Positions 29,585 through 40,727 of a stretch of 64,000 bases of DNA are shown here, in pieces. The position numbers and the translations under genes are program-made. Source of the DNA: a sulfur-oxidizing endosymbiont of Gigantopelta aegis (GTDB lineage Bacteria; Pseudomonadota; Gammaproteobacteria; GRL18); the NCBI RefSeq assembly GCF_016097415.1, contig NZ_JAEHGE010000001.1, positions 3,673,778 to 3,737,777 of the forward strand, written 5' to 3'. Position 1 is the first letter of the stretch; each line of letters opens with the position of its first letter. The notes below the pieces were generated by a model, which was given only the letters and a program-made list of their open reading frames with translations, made no database searches and was not told the origin of the DNA.

Positions 29585-31055
29585 AAGTTGTTCCTTTGAT
29601 TTCTTTAGGTTGATAAATATTGATGTCGGGTTTTTCTAACGTAATGTCGAGTAAGTCTTCACTGCGGGTTAAATGCAAAGCACCTGCTTCGGGTAATTTG
29701 TTGAGTCGCTGTTCCAATAAATTGGCCACATACTCACTACTGAAGGCTTCAAAGACAAAGGCATCCAGCATGGCTCGTTCAGTGGCTTCAATGCCATAGA
29801 TTTCACTGAGGCCAACAATCTTTCGCACAACTTTTAGGGTTTAAACGCTTCTGAGCCAGCTTTTGATAGTAATCACTGGCACGAGGTGACAGTGCAATAA
29901 AGCGTTGAAACAGTTTTTGATCTTCTGAACGTCTGCGCTGGGCTAGCAATTCTTTGGGATGGTCCGGATCTTCAAAATCACGATGGCGCTCAAAGCTGCG
30001 AATGTGTCGGGCAATGAGTTTTTCCTGATCATAAACACAAAGTCGCTCGGGATAGATTTTTAAGGTCAGTGACTGGCTGGCATATTCTGCGGGCACTGAA
30101 TAGCGGTTAGAATCCAGACTGATGCGAAACAGTTTGGTCGAGCGGACGGTTTCAATCCGTGCAATGTCATATCGGTTAATGGGCAAAGAGCGCATGGCCT
30201 GCACATCTTCAGGCAAACAATCCACTGGCTTTTTTCGGGTTTCGCCATGGATGCGCACATTAGCAATGTCAGCCATCCAGATTTTAATGGCTGGATTCAA
30301 GATCTCAAACTGAGTCAACTCCAGGCCATTGAGGAAGTTTTTTTGACATAACCCACCCCGTTTTCAACCCGACCTTTTTCATTGCCCTTACGAACGCCAC
30401 AGGCTTTAATTCTAAAACCATAATGATGTGCAAAGTCTAAGTATTTAGGGTTAAAAACAATATCTTCTCCTGCAGGGCGAGAGAGAACGCCCGTCTTCAA
30501 ATTATCAATCATGACTTTTTCCGGCACGGCACCAAAGAACTCAAAAGCATGTTGATGACAGGCCAGAAAGTGTTCCATGCTTTGTGATAAAGTGAATTCT
30601 ACGTACATCATTCTGGAATGGCATAACACCATCACAAAGAAGTTCAGCTTGCGAGTGGTTTCACCCACTTGAATGGTTTTGTACAGGCCCCAGTCAACCT
30701 GAGCAGCTTCACCTGGTGCAAAGGCTAAGGTTAAAAAAGCGGGCTTTCGTTTGGGTCGAACCTGATGAACATAACGTTTGACCACAGAGTAGCTCCCGTC
30801 ATAACCCTCCTCCTGTACTCGTTGAAAGAGCTGAGTCGCCGTATAAGCATGCTTTTCCAGCAAACTGACAATATCATCCTTATAGGGATCGAGTTTGCTG
30901 TTTTGTGCTGCCGGTTTCCGTGGTCGATAATGTTTTTCCTGTAGCCAGCTCTCTACTGTGCGGTGATCTGAATCCATCTTTTGTGCAATCTGACCTACGT
31001 TCAGCTTATCCTGTTGATACTGTTTCATACGGCACCAGGCTTCATAATCAATCAT
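29532..31055 (-). pseudogene. istA: IstA transposase in three frames
   Basis: The gene starts at ATG 31055 (MIDYEAWCRMKQY) after CTGGAGG. The helix-turn-helix and DDE core run to YVKK near 30330. There an A7 run shifts the frame by -1, giving NFLNGLELTQFEIL in the next frame. A second, two-base net loss near 29828 separates the C-terminal part that ends KQSNKEEK at 29532. The A7 shift is also in copy 2, while the second shift is not. Confidence 0.85.
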
Positions 31056-31446
31056 GATGGCCTCCAGCATTTAATTGTTTGAGTATTTGTTTTATGTGGA
31101 CAGGTGAAGATGAGGTTTGTCTAACGGGGTCAGATTTGGCTGATGGGGATAAAGATAGGACTTGATACAAAGGATGTTTATAAGTGATTAGTTTGGCCTG
31201 AATGAGTTCTGTTCGTGCCTGAGTGAACTTTAATGTCCCTATATTCAACTGTTTCATTAAGCTCGGTTGTGAGTAATAACTCAGCCCATTTTGATCGGCA
31301 ACGGTAAGTAAAAATAAATAAAATGCCATTGATTCACAAGAGCAAGACTCAAAGTGGCCATCACGAACCAGGCGGTGATCGATCCAACTGAACTGAGAGG
31401 GGATTTGACGTAATTGCCCTGGATTGGGCATAGGATGCTCGGTCAT
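31048..31446 (-). CDS. IS21 passenger: winged-helix-like protein
   Basis: A 132-residue protein: QIPSQFSWIDHRLVRDGHFE, then AFYLFLLTVADQNGLSYYSQ, SLMKQLNIGTLKFTQARTEL and AKLITYKHPLYQVLSL. The arrangement resembles replication-initiator-type winged helices found beside some IS21 transposases. GGAGA precedes ATG 31446; in copy 2 the upstream ATG is absent, confirming this start. Its stop overlaps the istA start by 8 bp. Role in transposition is unknown. Confidence 0.65.
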   Translation of the reverse strand: MTEHPMPNPGQLRQIPSQFSWIDHRLVRDGHFESCSCESMAFYLFLLTVADQNGLSYYSQPSLMKQLNIGTLKFTQARTELIQAKLITYKHPLYQVLSLSPSAKSDPVRQTSSSPVHIKQILKQLNAGGHHD

Positions 31447-31938
31447 TGTTTTCTCCATGTTTTAGGTGAGTGTTGAGTAAAAGATCCTCGCCTAATTCTC
31501 GCAGTTTCAGACCACTCTCGACTATGTCATCTTGTAACGTACTACCGATAAGATGTGCAATTAATCCTATTAAAACAGTGGGTTGGGACTTTAAGATCTC
31601 TTGTAACGCATTGGCGTTAAGATCGTCTGTTTTCTCTTTTATATCAATCGCTTGCGTGATTAAGGTATCTTGTAACGGTAATGGGTTATCCAATGATTGT
31701 TGTACAATTTTCCAGTATTTTGGATTTTGGGAACGCCATTGCTGAACACGCTGGACATTGACAGTGCCACAGAAGTAGTTTTTATTTTGAGGTTTTTGCA
31801 GCCATTTTTTTTGACTGGCGGCCTTATGGCTTGTCGACACTCAGGTGCTGAGCAGAATTTCTGACGACCTTTAGAGCGGGGGTTGGGTTTGAAAAAAGTG
31901 TGGCAGTGCAAGCACTTGCAAGTTCCTGAACGTGGCAT
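31361..31938 (-). pseudogene. IS21 passenger: cysteine-rich zinc-ribbon protein, frameshifted
   Basis: The start ATG 31938 gives CKCLHCHTFFKPNPRSKGRQ and KFCSAPECR, a four-cysteine zinc-binding N-terminus. A frameshift near 31840 is followed in another frame by SHKAASQKKWLQKPQNKNYF and NVQRVQQWRSQNPKYWK. Together they form a protein type repeatedly seen beside IS21-like transposases. It overlaps the next gene by 86 bp. Probably DNA-binding. Confidence 0.6.
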
Positions 31939-32196
31939 TGAGTATTTCCTCTACCTGAGATAGTTGAGGAAAAGCAAGAAAAAGTACAGCAAAGAAAAGA
32001 ACGGAAGAAGACAGAAGAAAATCCAAGTAGAACAAAAGATTTTTTTAAAATTGGGAAGAAAAAGCAGAAGAAGAAATGACATTTTCAAATGGCCAAGATT
32101 AGGACACTTTCAGGAGACCCCTGACAGTCCCTTTAGATGCGCATTAAACAGAATAAATACAAGCATTTAACGCTCATTTTTAGTATAATATGACGC

Positions 32197-33726
32197 ATGA
32201 GTTCAACAGGCAAAATACTACCAGAAGACATACCAACGCTCAAAAACAGGGTGCTTGAACTCCAGTCAAAAGTGGACTGGTATGAGGAACAATTTCGTCT
32301 GTTGCAACATAAACGGTTTGGTACTTCCAGTGAAAAAGAAGTTCACCCCGACTTCTTTAATGAGGCAGAAACGTTCGCCGAAGAAGCACCGGAAGTCCGT
32401 GAAACCATTACTTATGAGCGTAAAAAGCCCGGTCGTAAGCCTTTACCTAAAGACCTACCTCGTAAAGTTGTTCGTCATGAGTTATCTGAAGCAGAACAAG
32501 TCTGTGACTGCGGTCATCACTTGCATGAAATTGGTGAAGAGACCTCAGAGCAACTGGAAATTGTTCCTGCTCAGGTATATGTTGTAGAACATGTTCAGGT
32601 TAAATATGCCTGTCGTGCTTGTGAGAGAAGGCGTTAAAACTGCTCCTAAGCCTGCACAGCCCATTCCTAGAAGTTTTGCATCACCCAGCCTGCTGGCCTA
32701 TATCATTGTTTCTAAATTCCTAGACAGCTTGCCTCTCTATCGACAGGAAGCGATATTTAAACGCTATAAGATAACACTTTCCAGAGCCAGTATGTCCAAC
32801 TGGGTGCTTAAATCAGCTGAATTACTCAAACCCTTTTATAATCGGTTGTTGTATTATCTCATTAGGCAGAAAATCATCCAGGCCGATGAAACAACGATGC
32901 GAGTGATCCATGATGGACGTGAGAATTGCCCTAAATCTTATATGTGGCTCTATCAAGGTGGCGGCTATCATTCCAAGTGTCCCATTGTTTTGTATGAGTA
33001 TCAGCCTACTCGTGCAGGCCAACATGCCAAAACCTTTTTAACGGGGTTTTCAGGTTACCTGCAAACGGATGGCTTTCCCGGTTATCATATATTCGAAAAT
33101 GAGAACAGTGAAGTCACTTTATTAGGCGCATGGCACATGCTCGTCGCAAGTTCCATGATGCCTTAAAAGTATTACCCAAGAACAGTCAGAAAAAGCCTGG
33201 CATGGTACAAATGGCGATCAGTAAAATTGCTAAATTGTATGCGATTGAAAAACAAATCAAACCGCTCAATGCTGAACAACGTTACCTGATCCGTCAGGAA
33301 AAAAACAAACCACTACTGGATGACTTTAAAAAGTGGTGTGATGATAAAGTGACTAAAACAACAAAAGACAGTAAGTTGGGTGTCGCTATTCGTTATGTGA
33401 TCAATCAATGGAAGTATCTGACTGTCTATCTTGAAGAGGGCAACCTCCAGATTGATAATAATATGGCAGAGCGGCGGATCAAACCCTTTGTGATTGGGCG
33501 CAAAAACTGGGTCATGAACCAAAATCCTCGTGGTGCTGAGGCCAGTGCTATTTTATATTCAATCGTGCAAACAGCGAAAGCAAACAACCTAGAGCCCTTT
33601 GCCTTTTTAATACACATTCTGACTGAGTTACCTAAGCTGGGCAGGCATTATGATGATGAGGCTTTAGAGCAATTGTTGCCATGGAATTTGACTGAAAAAA
33701 TTCAGCCTTTAAATAAAGTGGAATGA
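32197..33726 (+). pseudogene. tnpC: IS66 transposase TnpC (copy 1), frameshifted twice
   Basis: The start is ATG 32197, then a coiled coil (LKNRVLELQSKVDWYEEQFR), a KPGRKPLPKDLPR basic patch, and a zinc-binding C-D-C-G-H-H region. Relative to the copy at 43601-45128, two bases are gained near 32630 and one is lost near 33127. The DDE core (IIQADETTMRVIH, YLQTDGFPGY) and the C-terminal NNMAERRIKPFVIGRKNW are present. Confidence 0.88.
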
Positions 33727-33756
33727 TACGTCAACGTGGGAAGTTTTGACGTATAC

Positions 33757-33930
33757 GATAGAGCACAAGAACTCAGCAAAACTCGGTGAAGTAACTTATT
33801 CTTATGAATTAAGCTGAAAACAGCATTTTTTGTTTGCCTGATGCTTTTTAAAATTTTTTTTGTTCTTTCTTTCTAAATAGCAGGCACGGGAGATGCTGCG
33901 TTTAATCGACGCATTTTCCCTAAAATAGGT
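33757..33930. other. IS66 target duplication and tail of the IS630 remnant
   Basis: It opens with GATAGAGC, the duplicate of 28070-28077. The IS630 frame continues for seven codons before a stop. The rest is non-coding. Confidence 0.7.
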
Positions 33931-35235
33931 TTATTTTCTTATTTTTACAGGTCTCATCTCCTCATAATCGTCTCTGTACAATAAAAAATCCATTAAATGT
34001 TCCCAGGAGTCCATCACAAAAAAGGTAATAACCCCTCTGAACTTTTCCCACATTAATTTTTTAGAGCCAAACTTTTTACGACAAGCTTGATAAGCCCCAT
34101 CGGTTAATTCAAAAATTTGATGGAAATAAAAAGCCAGCAAGGTTAACAGATACATATTAAAGCTCAGGTGCTTCTTCCCATGACCATAATTATGCTCAAT
34201 GTGATAGCCTTGGTTCTTTAATGTGTTGAAACATTCGTTTTCTATTTTCCAACGACATCGACCCGCCTGGGTCATTGTTTGAATATTATGTTCACTGATC
34301 TTTATGTCGGTGACCCAGCTATTTCGGTAGATAATTTTCCCTGCGGTATTGGTGAGGGTATATTCAAAAAAGTTAACTTCAATGGCATTTTTTCGCCATG
34401 TAAAGGGACATTATTTTTCCATCGATAATGATGTTGGTGCCCTTTTTTCGTCAATCCAGTCCATTGATGGGAGTTCAGAAAATGCTTCAAGCCATTCAAA
34501 TAAATATGTGTGATCACCAGGTTTGGCAACCAATAAATAATGCATCATTTCTTCAATTATATCTTCTATCATAGGTTGATGTGACATCAAACCATCACCA
34601 CAAATCATAAATCCTTGTCTTGGATGTGCTTTTTTAGATTGGCTATAAAACGTTTGGCTGCATTACTTTCACAATCCTGTTTTTTGTACCATCCGTATTT
34701 TGTATTGCTTCAGGCATGACAGGGAGCACTTGTTTTTTATCGGGGTGCATAATGGCACCTTGTAAAACAGCATGACTGTAGGTTATTTCACCCGTTCTAT
34801 GTTCTTTATGAAGACAACAGTCACAATGGATTTGCTTAGAGGAATAATATTGCGTGCCATCAATAACACAAAGCAATGTGTTGGGTAATATGGCATACTC
34901 TTCAAGATGCTTATGTCGTCTGAGTCGTTCAAATAAATCTTTAAATGCAGGTGCAAATGTTTTAGAGGGTATGAGATCCAAAATGTCTCTTAGTTGACTA
35001 TTTTTAGGAATTTTTTCAACATTAAAAAGAGTGCGTAAATTATTTTGATTCTGTTCCTCTTCCATCTGTTTCTGAAATTCACTTAAAGAGGATCTTGAAA
35101 ATACATGCAGGCAAAAGCACTCTCATGTTGACTGTAATCACACTTTCCTTGTACTCGGCTATCTTTGATTGCATGAAAGTGCAATGAGATGGCCTGTTTC
35201 AGGGCAGAAAAACTTAAATGTTTTTTTTGCTGACT
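33931..35235 (-). pseudogene. IS4-like DDE transposase, multiply broken
   Basis: Fragments on the minus strand run from about 35230 (HLSFSALKQAISLHFHAIKD) through CVIDGTQYYSSKQIHCDCCL (first catalytic Asp) and MICGDGLMSHQP (second Asp) to RCRWKIENECFNTLKNQGYH (catalytic Glu) near 34240. At least three frameshifts separate them. Family placement is tentative. Confidence 0.65.
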
Positions 35236-35394
35236 TAAAGAGGCCAAAATTCACAGTACCAAGCATATAAAAGGGAAATATTTTTTAACATGAAGTCATT
35301 CAACCAATTGAAAAACAAGAGTTTGATCTCTTGTTTCTCAAAATGCAAGCTTTTTATTCGATTTTTTTAATTTTGCTAAAGTTACTGCGAAAAG

Positions 35395-35705
35395 TTTTTT
35401 TATTTCTGCTTGGTAAGTACCACTACAACTCAATTGTTCATCTCAGCGAGAATTGCTGATTCCCTTGGTTGGTAGAAGACCTCGCTAAACTGAGTTCAAA
35501 GCAATAGCAGTTAATCAGCGCACTGGAATTATTGCGACTCGAAGAGTATTTGCCTTATTACTGTGGCTGTGTAGGACGACCATCTGCAGAACCTTCAGTG
35601 ATTGCCAGAGCCTTTATTGCCAAGGCTGTTTATAACATGCCAACCACAATAATATTAATCGACAGATTAGAGTCTGATATCAAAATCAGGCGAATTTGTT
35701 ATAAA
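35395..35705 (+). pseudogene. IS5/IS1182-type transposase N-terminal fragment
   Basis: The frame at 35520-35700 reads LLRLEEYLPYYCGCVGRPSA, SVIARAFIAKAVYNMPTT and LIDRLESDIKIRRIC, the N-terminal domain of InsH-like transposases. The catalytic part is absent. Confidence 0.6.
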
Positions 35706-35904
35706 TACACATGTCTTATTATCTGGTATCAATAATTTATTTCCTTATCTACCAAAATGACCTTATAAGTATTCTCTATTTTTTACAATGATACAAATCA
35801 TGCTTTCATTTGGTTTTATAGTAAGCGCTTAACCATCTAGCGTTATTCAAAAAATATCTCCCCTGCCTCATAATCAATCCATCGATTAATTATGAGACAT
35901 ATCA

Positions 35905-36234
35905 ATGAAACCAGAAACCCAAGCCAACTCAAAACAATTTTGGCAAGACCACGTTAATCAATGGAATGAAAACAGTATCAGCCAGGCATCCTATTGTCAG
36001 GAACATGGGCTATCCATCAAACGTTTTGGCTATTACAAGCGTAAGTTGCTGGGTGCAACAACGCAAACCAGTGCGATGACAAAGGGGAATGGTTTTATTC
36101 AACTATCTTCCCCGACACACTATTCAGCCCGCACCTCAGCATTAATTGTAGAATTACCCAATCAGCTACGCATTGAAGGGGTGACTGCCGATAATGTACA
36201 GCTGGTAAAACAATTAGCAGGATTGTTCCAATGA
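35905..36234 (+). CDS. tnpA: IS66 TnpA (second type)
   Basis: A 109-residue protein with FWQDHVNQWNENSISQASYC and QEHGLSIKRFGYYKRKL, the helix-turn-helix region of IS66 accessory proteins. Its last codons overlap the tnpB start by 4 bp. Confidence 0.85.
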   Translation: MKPETQANSKQFWQDHVNQWNENSISQASYCQEHGLSIKRFGYYKRKLLGATTQTSAMTKGNGFIQLSSPTHYSARTSALIVELPNQLRIEGVTADNVQLVKQLAGLFQ

Positions 36235-36596
36235 AGTCAGCCATACTTCCATCACTCAGCCTGCCACAGGTGTATCTCTATCTGAAGCCTGTTGATTTTC
36301 GTAAAAGTTTTATTGGCCTCAGTGCCATTGTTGAATGTGAATTAGGTCATAATCCTTTTGCAGGCCATCTGTATGCCTTTACCAATCGTCAGCGTAATAA
36401 AATTAAATGCCTCTTCTGGGATAATACCGGTTTTGTACTCTATTACAAAAGTCTCTCAGAAGAAAAGTTCAAATGGCCAAAGGGTGAAGATGACCTGATG
36501 AATATCACCGGACAACAAATCAACTGGCTATTAGACGGCTATGATATCAGTGTCATGAAACCGCATAAGAAATTGCATTATGAGTCTGTATTTTAA
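36231..36596 (+). CDS. tnpB: IS66 TnpB (second type)
   Basis: A 121-residue protein of the IS66 Orf2 family: QVYLYLKPVDFRKSFIGLSA, NPFAGHLYAFTNRQRNKIKC, LFWDNTGFVLYYKSL. Required for transposition in studied members; its biochemical role is unclear. Confidence 0.9.
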   Translation: MKSAILPSLSLPQVYLYLKPVDFRKSFIGLSAIVECELGHNPFAGHLYAFTNRQRNKIKCLFWDNTGFVLYYKSLSEEKFKWPKGEDDLMNITGQQINWLLDGYDISVMKPHKKLHYESVF

Positions 36597-36630
36597 GTAC
36601 TTTTAGTCTATTTTTTGTTATAATAAAGCC

Positions 36631-38193
36631 ATGCAAAACAAGGCTGAATCCACAAAAACGACTCTATATTTTCCGCTTTTTCACACGCGGACAAGAATGA
36701 ATTGTTGAGTGTCATTGAACAGAAAAACCACCGTATAAAAATACTGGAAGAAGCCCTTCGTCTGGCTCGTAGTAAACGCTTTGCACCCAGCAGTGAAAAA
36801 AGTGATGGTCAGGAACGCTTATTTGATGAAGCTGAGCAGGCGGCTGACGATGAGGGGCTCCCTGAACCTAAAACCACTTCGCCTAAGAAGAAAGAAAAAA
36901 CAGGCAGGAAGCCTTTCTCAAAGACTATTCCAAGAGTCCCTGTCTTCATCGATCTGACAGATGAAGAAAAAGCCGGTGCCATTGAGGTTTTTTACACTAA
37001 AGTCAGAGAAGAGCTGGATATCATTCCAGCTAAAGTCCAAATACTGGAATACTTCCAGGAAAAAGCCGTCTTTGCAGGCACCAATGACACAGACAGTCGT
37101 TCAATGAAAGCTGCGGTCATGCCAAAACATCCATTACCTAAATCAATGGGCAGTATTCACCTGATGGCACACATCATTATCTCAAAATATGCCGATGGTT
37201 TGCCTCTGTATCGAATGGAAGGCATATTATCACGCTATGGCGGCGATATAACCCGAGCCACCATGGCCAATTGGGCTATTAAACTGGCTCATCAGTTCCA
37301 GCCGCTCATCAACCTCATGCGAGAACATCAACTGTCGGGTGACATCATCCAAATGGATGAAACGGTGCTCAAAGTATTAAAAGAGCCGGGACTCAGTGCT
37401 CATTCGAACAAATACATGTGGGTCAGTCGTGGCGGGCCACCTGGACAACCCAGTGTGCTGTTTGAATACGATCCTTCTCGTAAGAAGGAAGTACCACTGC
37501 GCCTGCTTGATGGCTTTAGCGGCTATCTGCAAACCGATGGCTATGCCGGTTACAATGCCGTGTGTGCACAAAATAATGCCACATCGGTCGGCTGCTGGGA
37601 TCACACTCGCCGTAAATTCAAAGATTCTCAGACGGCACAACCAAAGAAAAAGAGCAATCAAAAGCCTACAAAAGCCGATGTGGCACTGGCCCATATCAAT
37701 AAGCTGTATTTAATTGAGCGTGAGATAAAAAGAAGCCAGTGTTAATGAAAAATTTAAGGTTCGTCAGAAACAGAGCCTGCCGCTTCTTGAGAAAATAAGA
37801 ACATGGGTCGATAACACCCTGGGCAAAGTGCCGAACGACAGCTTGACAGGAAAAGCACTCACCTATATTAATAATCAATGGCCTAAGCTGACTGTTTATT
37901 GTGAAGATGGTCGGTTGAATATCAGTAATGTGCTGGCAGAAAATGCTATCCGTCCATTCTGCGTGGGTAGAAAGGCCTGGTTATTTTCAGATACGCCAAA
38001 GGGTGCACATGCCAGTGCAGTTCATTATAGTTTTATTGAAACCGCTAAGGCCAATGATATTGAGCCATATGCGTATATGGTCTATGTATTAACCCAATTA
38101 CCTTATGCGGATACGGTTGAAAAGCTGGAAGCATTGCTTCCCTGGAATTTTAAAAAATCAGAATTGGAAAAGGTAAAGAACGCTGTTCGTTAA
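36631..38193 (+). pseudogene. tnpC: IS66 transposase TnpC (second type), frameshifted
   Basis: ATG 36631 (MQNKAEST) probably starts the gene, but the frame is lost before ELLSVIEQKNHRIKILEEAL near 36690. The main part holds the DDE core (IIQMDETVLKVL, YLQTDGYAGYNA). An extra A near 37732 breaks it again. The C-terminus resumes with NVLAENAIRPFCVGRKAWLF to 38193. Confidence 0.88.
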
Positions 38194-38201
38194 GCGCTTA
38201 C

Positions 38202-38429
38202 GTTTTATAAATCAAACAATATAAGAGTCTCCTTATGTTTCAGGCTGTTGATAATAAGAGATAAAGACAATTCTGTTTTTTAAATCGGGAAGAAATCACC
38301 TAAAATATTATTTTTTCTAAACATATATTGATGCTGTAAGGCAATGTAAAGAGCCAGCATATTCTAGAGTGGGTGAATAAATAAACTCAGTCTTAAAACC
38401 ATGCTTTTTGAGTGCATTTCTTGTCCTAA
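38202..38429. other. Non-coding gap after the IS66 element
   Basis: About 230 bp beginning with the target duplicate GTTTTATA. No gene is seen. Confidence 0.5.
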
Positions 38430-38959
38430 TCAAATCTTCTTTTTAGTAATATCATACTTTGGAATCAATAACCGTCGATCAATTTGAATCCAGTTGAGCA
38501 AACTGGCATATTGCTCATTAATACTACGAATTGGAATTTTTAAAATCTTAGCATCTGGTTTATATAATTTTAATTTCTTAATCAACTGCATACTTGTATC
38601 ACGATCATCACTTGATGAAAGGTTCCATGCTACAGCAAATAAGTTATCGCCTAGAACACGTATATGAATATCAGCATGACCTGTAATTTCATTCTTAAAT
38701 CCAGAAAAAACCAACCAGTGATGAACTCCAAAAACAACTTTAAAATTATCCAAATCTTTGGTAGCTAAATTGTTTTGCGTCAATACATCATCAGTGACTA
38801 TTATTAACCCATTTGAACCTGTAACCATATTTCCTTGAGCTAAGAATTCTATCGGCGAAAATGGGTGTTTATCAGCACAAATCAAACTGAATAATTGATC
38901 ATCATTGGGACGGTCCATTTTTTCAATACGTGGAATACACCATTGTATTTTATGACCAT
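38430..38959 (-). pseudogene. Deiminase-like gene, 5' end removed by IS3
   Basis: The remaining 176 codons read GHKIQWCIPRIEKMDRPNDD, FKVVFGVHHWLVFSGFKNEI, TGHADIHIRVLGDNLFAVAW and DRRLLIPKYDI. The order (GHxD, then a C-terminal leucine-rich strand ending at a Pro-Tyr) resembles agmatine or peptidyl-arginine deiminases. The apparent start MCPVKYSHI is encoded by the end of the IS3 element, so it is not native. The small secreted ORF at 40449-40622, beyond the IS, could be its displaced N-terminus. Confidence 0.45.
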
Positions 38960-40397
38960 TAATGTGGCTATACTTAACCGGACACACAACTTAAAACAAC
39001 TAAAAGATAAAAAGTGTGACCTAAAATGAATGATCAAACAAAAAACCTGCCAGGGAGCTAGGTGTTAATGTAAATACTCTACATACCTGGATCAGTAAAT
39101 ATTCCAAACCGGTGAAGACGGTAGCCAATAGAAGTGATGAACACATTTATGATGAAGTAAAACGTCTGAAAAAAGAATTGGCAAAAGTGATTCAGGAGCG
39201 TGATTTATTAAAAAGGCCACAGCGTACTTTGCAAGGGAAACTTTGTGAAGTACGCATGGATAACTGATCAGGCTAAAGATTACCCGGTAACGATTCTGTG
39301 CCGTTTTATGGATGTTTCCCGTAGTTGCTATTATGATTGGGTTAGCTCTCCTAAAACGGATAGAGAGAAAGAAAATGAAGCGCTTACTGAGCAGCTAAAA
39401 AACTGTTTGAAGACAGTCGCAAGACTTATGGAACCCGTCGTCTTAAAAGAAAACTGGCTGAAAAAGGCGTTCATATAAGCCGCCGGAGAATTGGTCGATT
39501 AATGAAAAAAGCCGGTTTGTTTTGTAAAACGAAGAGACGCTTTAAAGCGACGACTAATTCCAAGCATAATAAGCGTATATCTCCAAATTTACTGGAAAGA
39601 GAGTTTACTGTCTCTCAACCTGATCGCTACTATGTGGGTGATATTACCTATATTGCCACCAAGGAAGGCTGGTTATATTTAGCGGTTGTCATTGACTTAT
39701 TCTCTAGGCAAATTGTTGGCTGGTCGATGGATGAGCGAATGAAAGCCAAGCTAGTCAATGATGCTTTACTGATGGCCATATGGAAGCGTAAACCAATGGA
39801 TGGATTGCTTTGGCATACTGACCGAGGTAGCCAATATGCCTCTGATAGTCATAGAAAAATATTGTCGGATCATAACATAATTCAGTCTATGAGCCGCAAA
39901 GGAAATTGCTGGGACAATGCTGTATCAGAGAGCTTCTTTCATAGTTTGAAAACTGAATTGACGCACCATTGTCGATTCAAAACCAGAGTAGAAGCAAAGC
40001 AGGCAATATTTGAATATATTGAGGTATTTTATAATCGGGAGCGACTTCATTCGGCTAATGATTATTTGTCACCAGTCGATTATGAAATACAGCAGGAAAT
40101 AGCTTAAATCGATTGATTGAAGAGGGGTAAAAGGCGACATAAATGCCGCCCATTACCGTTGACGGCCATCGGCTCCTCAGCCTGTGCCGTGAAGATATTG
40201 TAACAGGATCATTACCGTTGTGAAAATACCTTGGGTGAATGGAACGGCTCTATCGTTCCAGAGGGCAAAGCCCTTTCTCTTCATCTGTTTAAAGTTAACA
40301 TGAGAAACTAAAATGATAGGAAATACAAAATGACAAAAATCACTTGAAACAGCCAAAAAATATTTAGAAAACTGTCCGGAAAAGTGTTGACACATCA
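38960..40397 (+). mobile_element. IS3-family element, copy A
   Basis: The ends are TAATGTGGCTATACTTAACC and the complement of TGATGTGTCAACACTTTTCC, sharing TGTGnCnAnACTTnnCCGGACA. orfA has lost about 85 bp near 39045. There is no target duplication (CAT versus TTA), suggesting rearrangement after insertion. Copies B, C and D are at 40658, 43003 and 58075. Confidence 0.88.
39245..40107 (+). pseudogene. IS3 OrfB integrase, split at A-AAA-AAC (copy A)
   Basis: GTG 39245 opens KYAWITDQAKDYPVTILCRF. At 39397-39403 the sequence A AAA AAC lies in the zero-frame position of a -1 slippery site. After a -1 shift the frame reads [20 protein letters not shown] and on through the rve core: [46 protein letters not shown]. 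Without a shift the product is a 77-residue stub. The same heptamer is in all four copies. Confidence 0.8.
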
Positions 40398-40448
40398 TTA
40401 CCCGCTTTCCAGGAAGTGGTTTTGGATTAGAATTACTTGTTGGACTTT

Positions 40449-40622
40449 TTATTCTTCGTTTACCAATACGACCTTCAATTTTTTCTTATTCATTTCATTG
40501 TTATATCCAGGCTTCACATATCGCCGGCGCCCACCTAGCTCGGAAGCAATTGACGTAACAGGTGATGATACGAAAGCGGTGGTCGCTATCAGTAATGCTT
40601 TTGTCGTTTTATTTAAACACAT
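40449..40622 (-). CDS. Small predicted secreted protein or gene fragment
   Basis: A 57-codon frame from ATG 40622: MCLNKTTKALLIATTAFVSS, a signal peptide ending near SIASE, then GGRRRYVKPGYNNEMNKKKL. The longer frame to 40685 uses a start inside IS3 copy B. It lies between two IS3 copies and may be the 5' remnant of the deiminase-like gene at 38430-38959. AGAGGAAG precedes the ATG. Confidence 0.45.
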   Translation of the reverse strand: MCLNKTTKALLIATTAFVSSPVTSIASELGGRRRYVKPGYNNEMNKKKLKVVLVNEE

Positions 40623-40727
40623 TTTCTCTTCCTCTGTATTATAAATTTTTATTGGTATAATGTGGCTATACTTAACCGGACACACAACTTAAAATAACTA
40701 AAAGATAAAAAGTGTGACCTAAAATGA

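Larger units (their letters stand above)
28646..32126 (-). mobile_element. IS21-family element with passenger genes (copy 1)
   Basis: The left end TGACAGCGGTCTCGTGAA matches the complement of the right end TTCAGGAGACCCCTGACA. All genes are on the minus strand: two accessory genes first, then istA and istB. A second copy starts at 61151. No target duplication is seen at this insertion, because IS66 bases were deleted alongside. Purine-rich non-coding sequence fills 31939-32126. Confidence 0.9.
28078..33756 (+). mobile_element. IS66-family element (copy 1), itself interrupted
   Basis: The ends GTAAACGTCAATTAAAAC and (complement of the right end) GTATACGTCAAAACTTC are inverted repeats. The 8-bp duplication GATAGAGC flanks the unit, the size expected for IS66. 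It carries tnpA, tnpB and tnpC, but an IS21-type element sits inside tnpB at 28646-32126. About 200 bp of IS66, present in the copy at 43571-45963, is missing at that junction. Confidence 0.9.
35821..38201 (+). mobile_element. IS66-family element (second type)
   Basis: The ends GTAAGCGCTTAAC and their complement match. The exact 8-bp duplication GTTTTATA occurs at 35813-35820 and 38202-38209. It contains tnpA, tnpB and a frameshifted tnpC. The sequence differs clearly from the IS66 at 28078 and 43571. Confidence 0.92.

Noticed and set aside
38960-38987. Native start of the deiminase-like ORF at 38987
   Set aside because: The first residues are encoded by the IS3 terminal repeat.
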